Positions 1 through 8,889 of a stretch of 40,912 nucleotides of DNA are shown here, in pieces (the stretch's first letter is position 1; each line of letters begins with the position of its first letter). This stretch comes from Candidatus Krumholzibacteriia bacterium (lineage in GTDB: Bacteria > Krumholzibacteriota > Krumholzibacteriia > G020349025), in assembly GCA_035649275.1 (NCBI GenBank), contig DASRJW010000122.1, forward strand, positions 1 to 40,912, read 5' to 3'. A program made the position numbers and the translations under genes. The notes under the pieces were generated by a model. The model was not told the origin of the DNA. It searched no databases and saw only the letters and a program-made list of their open reading frames with translations.

Positions 1-1153
1 CATAGAGACCGATGGCGTACATCGACAGCACCGCCGCGGTGCGCGCGGTGTCGTGGGCAGAGAAGCGTCCGTGCTCGTAGAGCAGGGCGATGATGGGCTC
101 GCGGAGCGCCACGAGACCCGCGGTCGCCGGAAGCGTCAGGAAGGCGACCAGCTTGAGCGCGCCGGTGAGGCTGGCGCGGAAGGCGGGCAGATCCTCCCGG
201 GCGGCGTGCCGGCTCAAGGCAGTCAAGTTCACCGTCGCCACGGCCACGCCGAAGACGCCGATGGGAAGCTGCAGGAGGCGGAAAGCGTAATTGAGCCAGG
301 AGGGACTGCCCTGCTCCAAATGGCTCGCCAATATGTTCGCGACGAAGATGTTGACCTGCGTGGCCGACAATCCGATCACCGCGGGAGCCATGAGACGGAG
401 GATTTGGCGCAGCGCCGGGTCGTCGAAGCGGGGGCGGAAGCGCGGCCGGAATTGCCAGCCGGCGCGGGCGAGAGGCGGGATCTGCACTCCCATCTGCAAC
501 AAGCCGCCGAGCAGGACGGCGCCCGTCCAGAGCAGCACCGTCGAATGCTCGCCGGGATGGACGAGGAGCAGCACCGCGCCGACGACGATGGCAGCGAGGT
601 TGAAGAGCGCCGGCGCCACTGCCGGGACGAAGAAGCGGTGCTGGGCGTTCAACATCCCCATGAGCACCGCGGCCAGCGCCACCATGGGGAGGAAGGGGAA
701 AAGGATGCGGGTCAGCGTCGTGGTCAGCTCGAGCTTTCCAGGCGTCGCCGCGAACCCCGGCGCGATCCAGCGCACCAGGGGTTCGGCGGCGATGGTGCCG
801 ATCAGGACCACTGCCGCCGTCACCAGGCAGAGGGAAGTGAGGACCAGGTTGCCCAGGGAGAAAGCCGCCGGTTTTCCCTGGCGTACGAGCTGTTGGGTGA
901 AGGTGGGCACGAAGGCGGTGGAAAGAGCTCCTTCGGCGAGGAGGTCACGCAACAGGTTGGGGATGCGGAAGGCGACGACGAATGCGTCGCTGTAGAAACC
1001 GGCCCCGAGGAGAGCCGCGAACATCTGCTCCCGCACCAGGCCGCCCAGGCGCGAGAGCGAAGTGGCCAGACTCACCAGCCCTGCCGCACCCATGAGGCCG
1101 CGGGCGGGCCGGCTGGTCGGAGCCTGGACCGTCGCTTCGCTTCCCGCCGCCAC
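1..1153 (-). CDS. murJ: Lipid II flippase MurJ (MviN family), 3' end cut by the window edge
   Basis: MurJ flips lipid II across the inner membrane for peptidoglycan synthesis. The reading frame stays open from 1153 to base 1, so the N-terminal 384 or so residues are present and the C-terminus is missing. Recognisable family features are the early SRLGGLVREQ and FRIPNLLRDLLAEGALSTAFVP segments (read from the minus strand; the second is one continuous stretch in the protein) followed by a run of hydrophobic helices, including LTRILFPFLPMVALAAVLMG and the GMLNAQHRFF loop typical of MurJ. The GTG at 1153 was chosen because GGAGG lies 5 bases upstream; another GTG at 1159 is too close to that site. 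It diverges from the dehydrogenase at 1343. Family assignment is secure from the motif pattern; the exact start is less so. Confidence 0.9.
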   Translation of the reverse strand, partial: MAAGSEATVQAPTSRPARGLMGAAGLVSLATSLSRLGGLVREQMFAALLGAGFYSDAFVVAFRIPNLLRDLLAEGALSTAFVPTFTQQLVRQGKPAAFSLGNLVLTSLCLVTAAVVLIGTIAAEPLVRWIAPGFAATPGKLELTTTLTRILFPFLPMVALAAVLMGMLNAQHRFFVPAVAPALFNLAAIVVGAVLLLVHPGEHSTVLLWTGAVLLGGLLQMGVQIPPLARAGWQFRPRFRPRFDDPALRQILRLMAPAVIGLSATQVNIFVANILASHLEQGSPSWLNYAFRLLQLPIGVFGVAVATVNLTALSRHAAREDLPAFRASLTGALKLVAFLTLPATAGLVALREPIIALLYEHGRFSAHDTARTAAVLSMYAIGLY

Positions 1154-1200
1154 ACCCACCTCCCCGGCCTCGACCCCATGGGGGCGAGCAACCCGCCGCC

Positions 1201-1230
1201 ATTCTAGGCACCCGCCGGTGGCGCTGAGAA
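1201..1230 (-). promoter_or_regulatory. Predicted sigma-70-type promoter for murJ
   Basis: On the minus strand a TTCTCA box (1225-1230) is followed by an 18-bp spacer and a perfect-looking TAGAAT -10 box (1201-1206), about 45 bp before the chosen murJ start. The -35 box is weak. Confidence 0.45.
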
Positions 1231-1241
1231 GCGCGCGATCG

Positions 1242-1270
1242 TTGCGACCGCCATGCCCCTCGGCTATCGT
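1242..1270 (+). promoter_or_regulatory. Predicted promoter for the dehydrogenase gene
   Basis: TTGCGA (1242-1247), 17-bp spacer, TATCGT (1265-1270). It lies about 70 bp upstream of the start codon at 1343 and back to back with the murJ promoter. Confidence 0.5.
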
Positions 1271-1342
1271 CGTCGGTAGCGAGGGGCTGGGCCATCGGCG
1301 GGCCCGGCGGCTTCAGGAGCATCCGAGCCGGCGGAGGACTGC

Positions 1343-2566
1343 TTGACCCCCACGAAGGCCACCACCGCACCCCGCCTCGACGCCGACGCCACGGCCAGCC
1401 GCGAGCCCATGTGGGCCCTGGTGGTGGACGCGCCCACTTGGAACGAACGTACCGGTTTTCGCAAGACCCGCGTTCCCCGCCCCGTTCTCGACGAGAAGCA
1501 GAACCCCGCGGACGCCCAGCAAGTCTTGGTGCAGGTGCTCCTGGCCGGCGTCTGCGGTACCGATCGCGGCATCTACGAGCGCACCAGTCTGGGGGAGACG
1601 ATCCTCCGTTCGCTCGCCGCTGAAGGCAAGAGCGAGCGCGTCGTCGGGCACGAGTTCATCGGTCGCATCGTCGCCGCGGGCTCGGACGTGCAACGGGATT
1701 ACGGCTTCGCTCCCGGCGACATCGTCGCCGCCGAATCGCACGTCTTCTGCGGCCGCTGCTACCAGTGCCGCCTCGGACAGACCCACATCTGCAGCGACGA
1801 TCGCATCCTCGGCGTTTCCCGCGATGGCTGCTTCGCCGAGCTGGTGAAGTTGCCGGCGCGGGTGCTCTGGCCGACCGACGTGCGCAAGATCGCCCTGGAG
1901 GTGGCGGCCATCCAGGAGCCTTTCGGCAACGCCGTGCACGCCTGCACGCGGGTGGACCTGCGCGGCAAGACGGTGGGCATCTTCGGCTGCGGCACCATCG
2001 GTCTCTTCGCCGCGATGATCGCCAAGTCGCTGGGGGCGACGCGGGTCTTCGGCATCGAGCCCGACGCCGGGCGCCGCGAGCTGGCGCGCCGCGCCGGTGC
2101 CGACGTGGTGCTCCCGGTGCGCGCCACCGGAACCCACGACCCCGGAGCGGACGCCGGTCTCCTGGAGGCGCTCCGCACCCAGACGGGCGGCGTCGGCCTC
2201 GATGTGGCGCTGGAGATGTCGGGCTTCAACAGCTCTCTCAACAACGCCATTGGCGCCGCGCGCCGGGGCGGCGAGGTGGTGCTCTTCGGCCTGCACTCCG
2301 GCGACTTCACCGTGCAGCGCTACGAGAGCGTCATCCTCAAGGGGCTCACGCTCTACAGCGTCATCGGCCGCGAGATCTTCCGCACCTGGACCTTCACGCA
2401 ACGATTGCTCGAGGAGCCCGCCAACGGCATCCAGGACAAGATCCTGGAACTCGTGCTGCGCAACGGCGACGGCACCATCCTCGACATCCGTGATTTCGAG
2501 GCGACGGTCTTCGAGGCCATGCTGCGCCAGCATCCAAAGGTGCTGCTGCGCTTCGCCACGATCTGA
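1343..2566 (+). CDS. Zinc-dependent medium-chain dehydrogenase, L-threonine 3-dehydrogenase-like
   Basis: A 407-residue zinc-dependent MDR enzyme, expected to oxidise an alcohol or hydroxy-acid with NAD(P)+ in the cytoplasm. Catalytic zinc ligands are visible as C71 (VCGTD) and H103-E104 (VVGHEF). The structural zinc site is C136, C139, C142 and C150. The Rossmann segment contains GCGTIGLF. The EPFGNAVH motif and the C-terminal GLTLYSVIGREIFRTW resemble L-threonine 3-dehydrogenase more than classic alcohol dehydrogenases. The N-terminus is about 20 residues longer than usual. The TTG start has GGAGG 6-7 bases upstream; an ATG at 1409 has no good ribosome site but would give a more typical length. 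No kbl (the usual Tdh partner) is adjacent, so substrate is not proven; sugar or polyol dehydrogenase activity is possible. Confidence 0.85.
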   Translation: MTPTKATTAPRLDADATASREPMWALVVDAPTWNERTGFRKTRVPRPVLDEKQNPADAQQVLVQVLLAGVCGTDRGIYERTSLGETILRSLAAEGKSERVVGHEFIGRIVAAGSDVQRDYGFAPGDIVAAESHVFCGRCYQCRLGQTHICSDDRILGVSRDGCFAELVKLPARVLWPTDVRKIALEVAAIQEPFGNAVHACTRVDLRGKTVGIFGCGTIGLFAAMIAKSLGATRVFGIEPDAGRRELARRAGADVVLPVRATGTHDPGADAGLLEALRTQTGGVGLDVALEMSGFNSSLNNAIGAARRGGEVVLFGLHSGDFTVQRYESVILKGLTLYSVIGREIFRTWTFTQRLLEEPANGIQDKILELVLRNGDGTILDIRDFEATVFEAMLRQHPKVLLRFATI

Positions 2567-2847
2567 GACATCGAGGTCGCAGCTCTCAGCCTGCAAACTA
2601 CAGAGTCGGACCCTCCCTCGACGTCGAAGGGCCGCACACGCTCATGGTCTCGCCCGCAGCCCTTGAGATCATCGCCGTCTGCACCTGAGTGGCGGAGCGG
2701 CTCGCCTCCTCTTGAGAAAAGTGAGAGGTCCTTCCCTGTGGCCTGGGCGATCGGAACTCGTTTCGAGCGGTCCGCACCGCCCTCATGAGAAGGGCGATTG
2801 GGCGCGGCGGGTTGCCGCTTCCCTCGAGGACGGTCGCTGGCGGAATC

Positions 2848-5802
2848 TCAGTAGTCGAAGCCGATGGCGAAGAAGGTCTTCCACTCCTGCTTCTGGCTGA
2901 GCGGGTCGAAGGGCTCGGTGTTGAGCGGCAAAGCGGCGTCGAAGCGCAGCGGCAAGCCGACGTAGGCGCGCAGGCCGAAGCCGAAGGCGGTGTGCACCCG
3001 CCGGTAGCGCGGGTTCTCCTCTTCGAACCAAGTCGAGGCGGCATCGAAGAAGACGACGCCGCGGATGAGCTCGGTGGCGCCGAAGAGCGGGAAGCGCGCT
3101 TCCACGTTGGCGAAGGCAGCGCGGGTGCCCGTCAGCCCGCCGAAGTCGGTGCCACGGAAGGTGTCGGGGCCGCCGATATAGAGGATGCGCGAATCCCGAC
3201 CCCAGGAGGAGGCGCCGATGAAGCGCAGCGCCAGGGCGCCGCGGCGGTGCACGTTGAGATAGCGGCGCCAGTCGAGGACGCCGATGGTGTAGTCGAGGTC
3301 GCCGAAAGTCTTGCCGCCCTCGATGCGCCAGCGCCCGCCAGCGATCGGGGTGAAGCCGGAGTACGAGGTGTTGTCGTGCACCAAGGCCAGGGTGGGGATG
3401 GAGTAGTAGTAGTTCGCATGCATCTCCTCCACCACCGACACCGGTTGGAGCGAGTCGCCGCCCACCGTCGAAAACACCGAGCGGGTCAGGTCCTCGTTGC
3501 GGAAGTCCACCGAGAACTCCAGGCGGCGGAAGCGGTTGAAGGGGTAGTAGAACTGGGCCCCGAGTCCGCGATAGACGGTGCTCTCGACATTGCCCTTTGA
3601 TGGCGAGCTGTAGACCAGGATGTCGTCGCGGTACTGGAACCCCGCCAGCCCCCACTGCCAGCGGTGGCCGAGGTCGGCGTACTGCACCAGGATCTCCGAC
3701 TGGTCGAAGTCGGTGCGCAGATAACCCGAGAGCAGCAGGTAGTGGTTCCCGAGCATGTCACCGAGCAGCAGCTGGCCGGAGCCGGCGGCGCCGGCGTTAC
3801 CGATGTAGAGGGCGCCGACCACGGCGTACTCTGGGGTGAGCCGCGCCTTGTAGTCGCGCTCCTTCGCATCCAAGTGGGAGCTGGCGTTCTCCTGGATCGC
3901 TTCGGGGTGCGAGCTGGCCAGCTCCAGCTTCGCCGCGTCCGGCTCGCCGGGGAGATCTTCCGGGAACCCGGTGGTGCGGTACAGGTGCCAGCCGCCGTGG
4001 TGGAAAACGGAGTAGTAGATGTCGTTGGAAGCGGCCCAGGAGATGGCCGGGCCGGTGGGGATGATGCCCACGACACCGGAGGCGAAGCGCGTGCGCTGCC
4101 GCACCTCGCCGGTTTCGAAGTCGTAGGTGTAGACCTGGTAGGTGCCGGTGCGGTCCGAAACGAAGGCGATGGAGCTGCCATCGGGGCTCCACACCGGGGC
4201 GAAATCGTCCGCCTTCGAGACGACGAGGTCGGTGCGCTTCCCGGCCAGGAGCTCCTTCCCGGGACCGGGCCTCACCTCGAGTTGGGCGATGTTCCAGCTG
4301 CCAAACACCAGGCCGTCGAGGTCGGTGTCAGGGCCCTCGTCGGTGGCGAAGACGATGGAGCGGCCGTCGGGGGAAAAACGCGGGGCGCGCTCGGCGAAGG
4401 CGTCCTGCGTCAGGCGCGACACGTGGCCCGACTCCACCTCGACCGCGAACAGATCCCCGTTCCCGCCCTGCACGCCGGAGAACACCACCCAGCGCCCATC
4501 GGGCGAGAAGGCAGGATTGGCCACCGACTGCAGGTCCGTCTTGATGCGTCGGATGATCTTCCGCTTCTTGAAGTCCATGATCTGGATCATGTCGTGACCC
4601 TGACGGGTGACGACGAGGACCACGAGCCGCCCGTCGGCGGACCAGTCCGCCGAAGCCGACAGCAGGGGCAGCTCTTCGACGTCGGCGCTGCGCTCCCCGG
4701 CGAGGAGGCTGCGCGTCTTCCAGCCCTCGGGCGTCCGCTCCGCCACCATGAGTTCGTTGTAGAGGCCGCGGGAGGAGTAGAAGAGCACCCGATTACCGTC
4801 TGCCGCCGCCACCGGCGCCAGGTGGAAGGCCTTGGCGTAACCGGATTTGTGCGCCACCGCTTCGGCCACCGAATCGGGCGAGACCAAGTCTTGCCCCAAC
4901 TGTGTGGCCAGGCTCTCGGCGTAAGCGCGCCAGAGGTGGTCCAACGATTGGCCTTCCGCCGTGGCGCCGTCGAACGCCGGCGGCGGCGCGCTCGTCTGCA
5001 TGCTCGACGCAGGGTCCACCGGCGGCGGCAGCGATGTCGGCGGCTGCGGTGTCCGCCCGTCGGTGGAATCGGCGACGGCGGGGCGCTCGCGCTCCGGCGC
5101 CTTCAGGAGCTGGCGTACCCGGGCCGGCCCATAGCTCTTGGCGATGACCTCGAACAGTGCCTGCCCCATGCGGTAGACGCGGATGTCTTGCACCGATGAC
5201 ATCTGCTGCACCGAGGGCACCTTGCCGGCTCGTTGCGCATCCATGACCCACATCGCGGTGACCGGGTCGACGCCGTTGCTCACCCATTCCGCCATACCCT
5301 CCATCATCCAGAGCGGCAGGGAGCGGGCATTCATCTGCGGCAGGATGTTGCGGTTCAGCAGGTCGAACTGGAAGGCGTGCACCAACTCGTGCACCAGCAC
5401 GTGGTTGAGCTCCGCGTAGGAGCCCGTGAGGGGGAGCGTGACCCGACCCTTGAGGGATTCGGTGACACCCCCGGTGCCCTCGCTGATGAAACCGCCGATG
5501 ACGTTGGACTGCTCGAAGTCGTGGTGCGTCGAGTAGAGGATGACCGGGATCTTGTCCTCGAACTCGTGCTGGTAGAAGCTCGAAAGATAGGCGTAACCGC
5601 GCTCGGCCATCCGGGCCGCCTCGTTGGCCGCGGCGGCTTCCTGAGTGTAGTAGTGGATGACGAAGTGCTCGGTTTCGAGGATCCGCCAGTCGAAACTACG
5701 GTACTGGACCTTGTTCTGGCCGAACTGGGCCAGGGCGGTCCCTGCCGGCAGCAGGGCCAGCAGGACGGCCAGGAAGGGGGTCCTCGGGTCGAATCGCCTC
5801 AC
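2848..5802 (-). CDS. Exported peptidase / beta-propeller / outer-membrane barrel fusion protein
   Basis: A 984-residue three-part protein. A signal peptide (FLAVLLALLPAGTALAQ) is followed by a gluzincin-type peptidase domain with HELVH at residues 138-142 and a downstream MMEGMAEW whose first glutamate (168) is the likely third zinc ligand. Next come TolB/PD40-type beta-propeller repeats, seen as repeated FSPDGRWVVFSG-like units at roughly residues 340-600. The last 300 or so residues look like a surface-antigen (Omp85/D15-type) beta-barrel with alternating hydrophobic strands and a terminal aromatic (GFDY). The GTG at 5802 was chosen because GGAGG lies 6 bases upstream and a clean signal peptide follows; an in-frame GTG at 5883 lacks a suitable site. 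Likely role: outer-membrane-anchored protease with a periplasmic propeller. Function beyond that is unknown. Confidence 0.85.
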   Translation of the reverse strand: MRRFDPRTPFLAVLLALLPAGTALAQFGQNKVQYRSFDWRILETEHFVIHYYTQEAAAANEAARMAERGYAYLSSFYQHEFEDKIPVILYSTHHDFEQSNVIGGFISEGTGGVTESLKGRVTLPLTGSYAELNHVLVHELVHAFQFDLLNRNILPQMNARSLPLWMMEGMAEWVSNGVDPVTAMWVMDAQRAGKVPSVQQMSSVQDIRVYRMGQALFEVIAKSYGPARVRQLLKAPERERPAVADSTDGRTPQPPTSLPPPVDPASSMQTSAPPPAFDGATAEGQSLDHLWRAYAESLATQLGQDLVSPDSVAEAVAHKSGYAKAFHLAPVAAADGNRVLFYSSRGLYNELMVAERTPEGWKTRSLLAGERSADVEELPLLSASADWSADGRLVVLVVTRQGHDMIQIMDFKKRKIIRRIKTDLQSVANPAFSPDGRWVVFSGVQGGNGDLFAVEVESGHVSRLTQDAFAERAPRFSPDGRSIVFATDEGPDTDLDGLVFGSWNIAQLEVRPGPGKELLAGKRTDLVVSKADDFAPVWSPDGSSIAFVSDRTGTYQVYTYDFETGEVRQRTRFASGVVGIIPTGPAISWAASNDIYYSVFHHGGWHLYRTTGFPEDLPGEPDAAKLELASSHPEAIQENASSHLDAKERDYKARLTPEYAVVGALYIGNAGAAGSGQLLLGDMLGNHYLLLSGYLRTDFDQSEILVQYADLGHRWQWGLAGFQYRDDILVYSSPSKGNVESTVYRGLGAQFYYPFNRFRRLEFSVDFRNEDLTRSVFSTVGGDSLQPVSVVEEMHANYYYSIPTLALVHDNTSYSGFTPIAGGRWRIEGGKTFGDLDYTIGVLDWRRYLNVHRRGALALRFIGASSWGRDSRILYIGGPDTFRGTDFGGLTGTRAAFANVEARFPLFGATELIRGVVFFDAASTWFEEENPRYRRVHTAFGFGLRAYVGLPLRFDAALPLNTEPFDPLSQKQEWKTFFAIGFDY

Positions 5803-5921
5803 CCACGTCCTCCGGGGGTTCCGTGGTGCCGGGCGGCGGGAGACGGTGAGGAGCCCCGCACGGGCCAAAAACACGGCTTCCACTTCCCAGGGGCCTGGGG
5901 CCGATCGGGCGGCCAGACTTA

Positions 5922-5950
5922 AAGATACATCCAGGCGGCTCCCATTCCAA
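5922..5950 (-). promoter_or_regulatory. Predicted promoter for the barrel peptidase
   Basis: On the minus strand TTGGAA (5945-5950), 17-bp spacer, TATCTT (5922-5927). The predicted transcript would have a leader of about 110 bases before the GTG at 5802. Confidence 0.5.
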
Positions 5951-6031
5951 GGAGGCGGGGGCAGGACGGGCGTAGGGCGCTGCCGGGCGGTCGTGCCAGC
6001 CGCACCGGGTGCGGATGTGCCGCGAAGACCG

Positions 6032-6040
6032 TGTTAGACT
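6032..6040 (+). promoter_or_regulatory. Extended -10 element upstream of the YihY gene
   Basis: TG-n-TAGACT at 6032-6040, with no convincing -35 box. It lies about 27 bp before the ATG at 6067 and supports that start over the GTG at 6031, which would fall inside the promoter. Confidence 0.4.
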
Positions 6041-6066
6041 GCGCTTTTTCGAGCTCTCGGAACGCC

Positions 6067-7185
6067 ATGAGCTACCGCGGCTACTGGAAACGCGACTGGT
6101 TCCGGGTCTCCCGGCGACTCTGGGCCGAAATGATCCGCGACGATGTCTTCGGAGCGGCGGCGCAGCTGGCCTACTCTTTCCTCCTCGCCTTCTTCCCCTT
6201 CCTGGTTTTCCTGGTCGGAATCCTCGCCTCGCTCCAATTCGACGAGGTACTGATCCGCAAACAGGACCTGCTCGAGGCGATGGAACGCTTCGCCGCCGCT
6301 CTCCCAGGGGACGCGGCGGAGGTGGTGCGGCGGAGCATCGATGCCCTGAGCCAGCAGCACTCGGGGCTGCTGTCCCTCGGTGCGCTGGCGGCTCTGCTCG
6401 CGGCCTCCAGCGGCATGCGACCGGTCATGACCACGCTGAACCGGGCGTGGGGGGTGGCGGAAGGTCGCAGCTTCGGCCACCGCAGCGTGCTCTCCTTGGC
6501 GATGACGCTCGTCTTCGTGGTGCTCGTCATGGCCGGAACGATCCTGCTCTCCCTCTCCAGTCGGCTGGATGTCTGGATCGCGCAGCACTGGGGTGCGGGC
6601 TGGGCCACGGCCTGGCGGCTCGGCAGCCTCGCCGGCGGTTGGGCGACGTTGCTCTTCGTCGTCGAGTTCATCTATCACGTGGCTCCGAACGTACGCCGCC
6701 CCTGGCGCTGGATCACCCCGGGATCCTTGCTCGCCGTGCTGCTCTGGTTCGCCGGCGTGCGGCTCTTTTCCCTCTACGTGTCCAATTGGGGGCGCTACGA
6801 GCTCATGTATGGCAGCCTCGGTGCGGCGGTGGTGTTTCTCCTCTGGCTCTACATCGCCGGTTTGGCGGTTCTCGTGGGCGGTGAGCTGAACGCGGAGTTG
6901 GAGAAATCGGCCGGGATCATTGCCGTCGCGGCTTTGCCGCCGGCGGCGGCGGCCGAGGCACCTCGAGAGCGCGGCAAGCGGGCGGCCAGGGCGGAAACAC
7001 GGCAGGAGCGGGGAAGGGGCGCGAAGCCGGTCGAGGCGCGACCGGTGCGGAGAAACAGCGCACCGAGGGCGGAGCCAACGCCGCCACGAGGGAAGCGCGC
7101 CGCGACCGGATCGCGGCGCCGGCGCAGTGCAGCCCAGCCGCCGCGGCGAGGGCGCGAGGGTGCCGCTCCAGGCGGGCCGGAATGA
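6067..7185 (+). CDS. YihY/BrkB family inner-membrane protein
   Basis: A 372-residue polytopic membrane protein of the YihY/BrkB (formerly 'ribonuclease BN') family; molecular function in the family is unsettled. The N-terminal segment with DDVFGAAAQLAYSFLLAFFP is diagnostic, followed by about six membrane segments, the SSGMRPVMTTLNRAW loop, and the NWGRYELMYGSLGAAVVFLLW motif near the end of the core. After about residue 285 the protein becomes a roughly 85-residue tail rich in Arg, Ala, Gly and Pro, probably disordered and cytoplasmic. ATG 6067 was preferred over GTG 6031 because of the -10-like element at 6035. It stands alone, with a separate promoter before the next gene. Confidence 0.88.
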   Translation: MSYRGYWKRDWFRVSRRLWAEMIRDDVFGAAAQLAYSFLLAFFPFLVFLVGILASLQFDEVLIRKQDLLEAMERFAAALPGDAAEVVRRSIDALSQQHSGLLSLGALAALLAASSGMRPVMTTLNRAWGVAEGRSFGHRSVLSLAMTLVFVVLVMAGTILLSLSSRLDVWIAQHWGAGWATAWRLGSLAGGWATLLFVVEFIYHVAPNVRRPWRWITPGSLLAVLLWFAGVRLFSLYVSNWGRYELMYGSLGAAVVFLLWLYIAGLAVLVGGELNAELEKSAGIIAVAALPPAAAAEAPRERGKRAARAETRQERGRGAKPVEARPVRRNSAPRAEPTPPRGKRAATGSRRRRSAAQPPRRGREGAAPGGPE

Positions 7186-7228
7186 GGGGATCCGTCACCG
7201 TCGCGCGCCTGGTGCGGGCCGGGGGCGC

Positions 7229-7257
7229 TTGCTGGGGGCCAAACCGCCGGGTAGACT
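7229..7257 (+). promoter_or_regulatory. Predicted promoter for the ferredoxin-tatD operon
   Basis: TTGCTG (7229-7234), 17-bp spacer, TAGACT (7252-7257). It is followed by a leader of about 130 bases before the ferredoxin start at 7392. Confidence 0.6.
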
Positions 7258-7391
7258 GACCTGCCGACGCGAAGCGAGCCACCGCCCACGGGAGGCGCAA
7301 GGTGAGCGCCGCTCGCAGCGTCGAAACGCCGCCTAGCCGCTCGGCACGTCGGGCTCGCAGGCCCTGAGGAAGCTCCCGAAGGAGGGGTTCG

Positions 7392-7751
7392 ATGACGCAC
7401 ATCGTGACCGAACGGTGCGTGGATTGCCGTTACATCGATTGCGCCCGGGTCTGCCCCGTGGACTGCTTCTACGTGGTGGAGAACCCGGCCATGCTGGTGA
7501 TCAACCCCGACGAGTGCATCGATTGCAAGGCCTGCATCCCCGAATGTCCCGTGCATGCGATCTGGCCGGACGACGAGCTCCCCGAGGTCTACAACGAGTG
7601 GCTGGAGAAGAACGCCGACCTCGCCGGCAAGGGCGAGCAGGTGACCAGCGACACCGGGCTGGAGAAGCTGCCGGACGCCCTCACCCTGGAGCAGGTGCAG
7701 GAGCGCGAGCGCTCCCGGGGCTGGGAGGTCCCGGAGCCCTCGGACGCATGA
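7392..7751 (+). CDS. fdxA: 7Fe-type ferredoxin (FdxA-like)
   Basis: A 119-residue electron-transfer protein. The first cluster site has the C-x7-C-x3-CP arrangement of seven-iron ferredoxins (CVDC...CARVCPVDCF) and is followed by a classic C-x2-C-x2-C-x3-CP motif (CIDCKACIPECP), implying one [3Fe-4S] and one [4Fe-4S] cluster. The C-terminal 55 residues form the charged extension usual in FdxA. GGAGG sits 7 bases before the ATG. It is the first gene of a likely four-gene unit with tatD, a small exported protein and a VOC protein; the partner enzyme is not evident. Confidence 0.93.
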   Translation: MTHIVTERCVDCRYIDCARVCPVDCFYVVENPAMLVINPDECIDCKACIPECPVHAIWPDDELPEVYNEWLEKNADLAGKGEQVTSDTGLEKLPDALTLEQVQERERSRGWEVPEPSDA

Positions 7752-7794
7752 ACGCGGCGGCACGCCGCCGCCGGACAGCACCGGGCAGGGAAGC

Positions 7795-8562
7795 ATGCAA
7801 CCAGCGTCGATCCCGGATGCACACTGTCATCTCGACCTGATCGCCGACCCCGAGCGCGCCATCGAGGAGGCCCTCGCCGCCGGCGTCGGCCCGTTGCTGG
7901 CGGTGGGCACCGAACAAGCCTCCAGCGAGCGCGTCCTGGAGCTACGGGGCAAGTACCCGGGGAGCGTGCTCGCCGCCGTCGGCCTGCACCCGAGCGAGAT
8001 TCCCGCTCTGAGCGAGGCCGAACTGGCGGCGGAGCTCGAGTTCGTGGCCGCGACCCTGCCGCAGGCGGACGCCCTCGGTGAGGTCGGCCTCGATTTCCGC
8101 GACGCTCAGGAGGAAGGCCAGCGCGCCCGTCAGCGGCAAGCGCTGGAGCAGCAGCTGGAGTGGGCGAGCCGGCATCGCAAGCCGGTGAGCGCCCACAGCC
8201 GCCGGGCGGAGCACGAGATGGTGGAGCGCATGGGCGCCTTCGTGCAGAAGAGCCGCCTGCGCGTGAACCTGCACTGGTTCACCCACTCGGAGAAGCTGGT
8301 GCAGCAATGCGGCCGGCTCGGTATCTACATCTCGCCCGGGCCGTCGATCTTGCATAGCGAGCCGCAGGCCGCCGTGGCGCGGTGCATCGATGCGGCACAC
8401 CTGCTCCTGGAGACGGATAGCCCGGTGGAGTTCCAAGGGCAACCGGCGCGACCGGTCTGGGCCGTCCAGGTGGCGGAGCGCCTCGCAGCCCTGCGCGGCG
8501 TCCCGGCGGAAACCTTGGCGACGTTGCTGCAGGAGAATTTCCGTCGCTATCTTGGGGGGTGA
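7795..8562 (+). CDS. tatD: TatD family metal-dependent hydrolase
   Basis: A 255-residue TIM-barrel metallohydrolase of the TatD family (3'-5' exonuclease or deoxyribonuclease in studied members). Metal-binding motifs are DAHCHL at residues 8-13, GEVGLDF near residue 100, a HSRRA motif near 135, HWF near 160 and LLETDSP near 202. The length matches the family. It starts 43 bp after the ferredoxin with a CAGGGA-type ribosome site. The DNA-repair or quality-control role is transferred from the family. Confidence 0.92.
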   Translation: MQPASIPDAHCHLDLIADPERAIEEALAAGVGPLLAVGTEQASSERVLELRGKYPGSVLAAVGLHPSEIPALSEAELAAELEFVAATLPQADALGEVGLDFRDAQEEGQRARQRQALEQQLEWASRHRKPVSAHSRRAEHEMVERMGAFVQKSRLRVNLHWFTHSEKLVQQCGRLGIYISPGPSILHSEPQAAVARCIDAAHLLLETDSPVEFQGQPARPVWAVQVAERLAALRGVPAETLATLLQENFRRYLGG

Positions 8563-8610
8563 GACCCACGGGGCCGCCGGTGAGGTCGCGGCGCTGTTCC
8601 AAGGACCCCC

Positions 8611-8889
8611 ATGCTTTTTCTTCTCCTCCGCACCTGCATCGCCGCCGTTCTTGCCGGCGCCCAGACGCAGTGGGAGGCAGCGCGGCGGAAACTCGGGGCC
8701 CAGGCCTCTCGGAGCGACGCTCCGGTGCGCGCGGCGAGCGACGCCGACCAGAAGTGGTATCTGCGCCAATCGCCCTTCGCGTCTTTGCCCCTCACGCCGG
8801 CGCAAGCGGCGCGCATGAACGCCGATGTCGCCGCCGGACGCGACCCCAGCCGCTGGTTGAGTCCGCGGCAGCGCGGCAACGCCCCATGA
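8611..8889 (+). CDS. Small probable exported protein, unknown function
   Basis: A 92-residue protein not recognised as any family. The first 18 residues (MLFLLLRTCIAAVLAGAQ) look like a signal peptide or single membrane anchor; the rest is hydrophilic and rich in Ala, Arg and Ser. Support for it being real comes from position: it starts 48 bp after tatD, its TGA overlaps the next ATG in an ATGA arrangement, and AAGGA lies upstream of its ATG. Confidence 0.6.
   Translation: MLFLLLRTCIAAVLAGAQTQWEAARRKLGAQASRSDAPVRAASDADQKWYLRQSPFASLPLTPAQAARMNADVAAGRDPSRWLSPRQRGNAP

Noticed and set aside
53-1207. 384-codon plus-strand open frame
   Set aside because: It is antisense to murJ, has an Arg/Glu/Gly-rich composition without family features, and the minus frame clearly encodes MurJ motifs.
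3664-5199. 511-codon plus-strand open frame
   Set aside because: It is a shadow of the barrel peptidase; GC-rich DNA leaves long antisense frames open.
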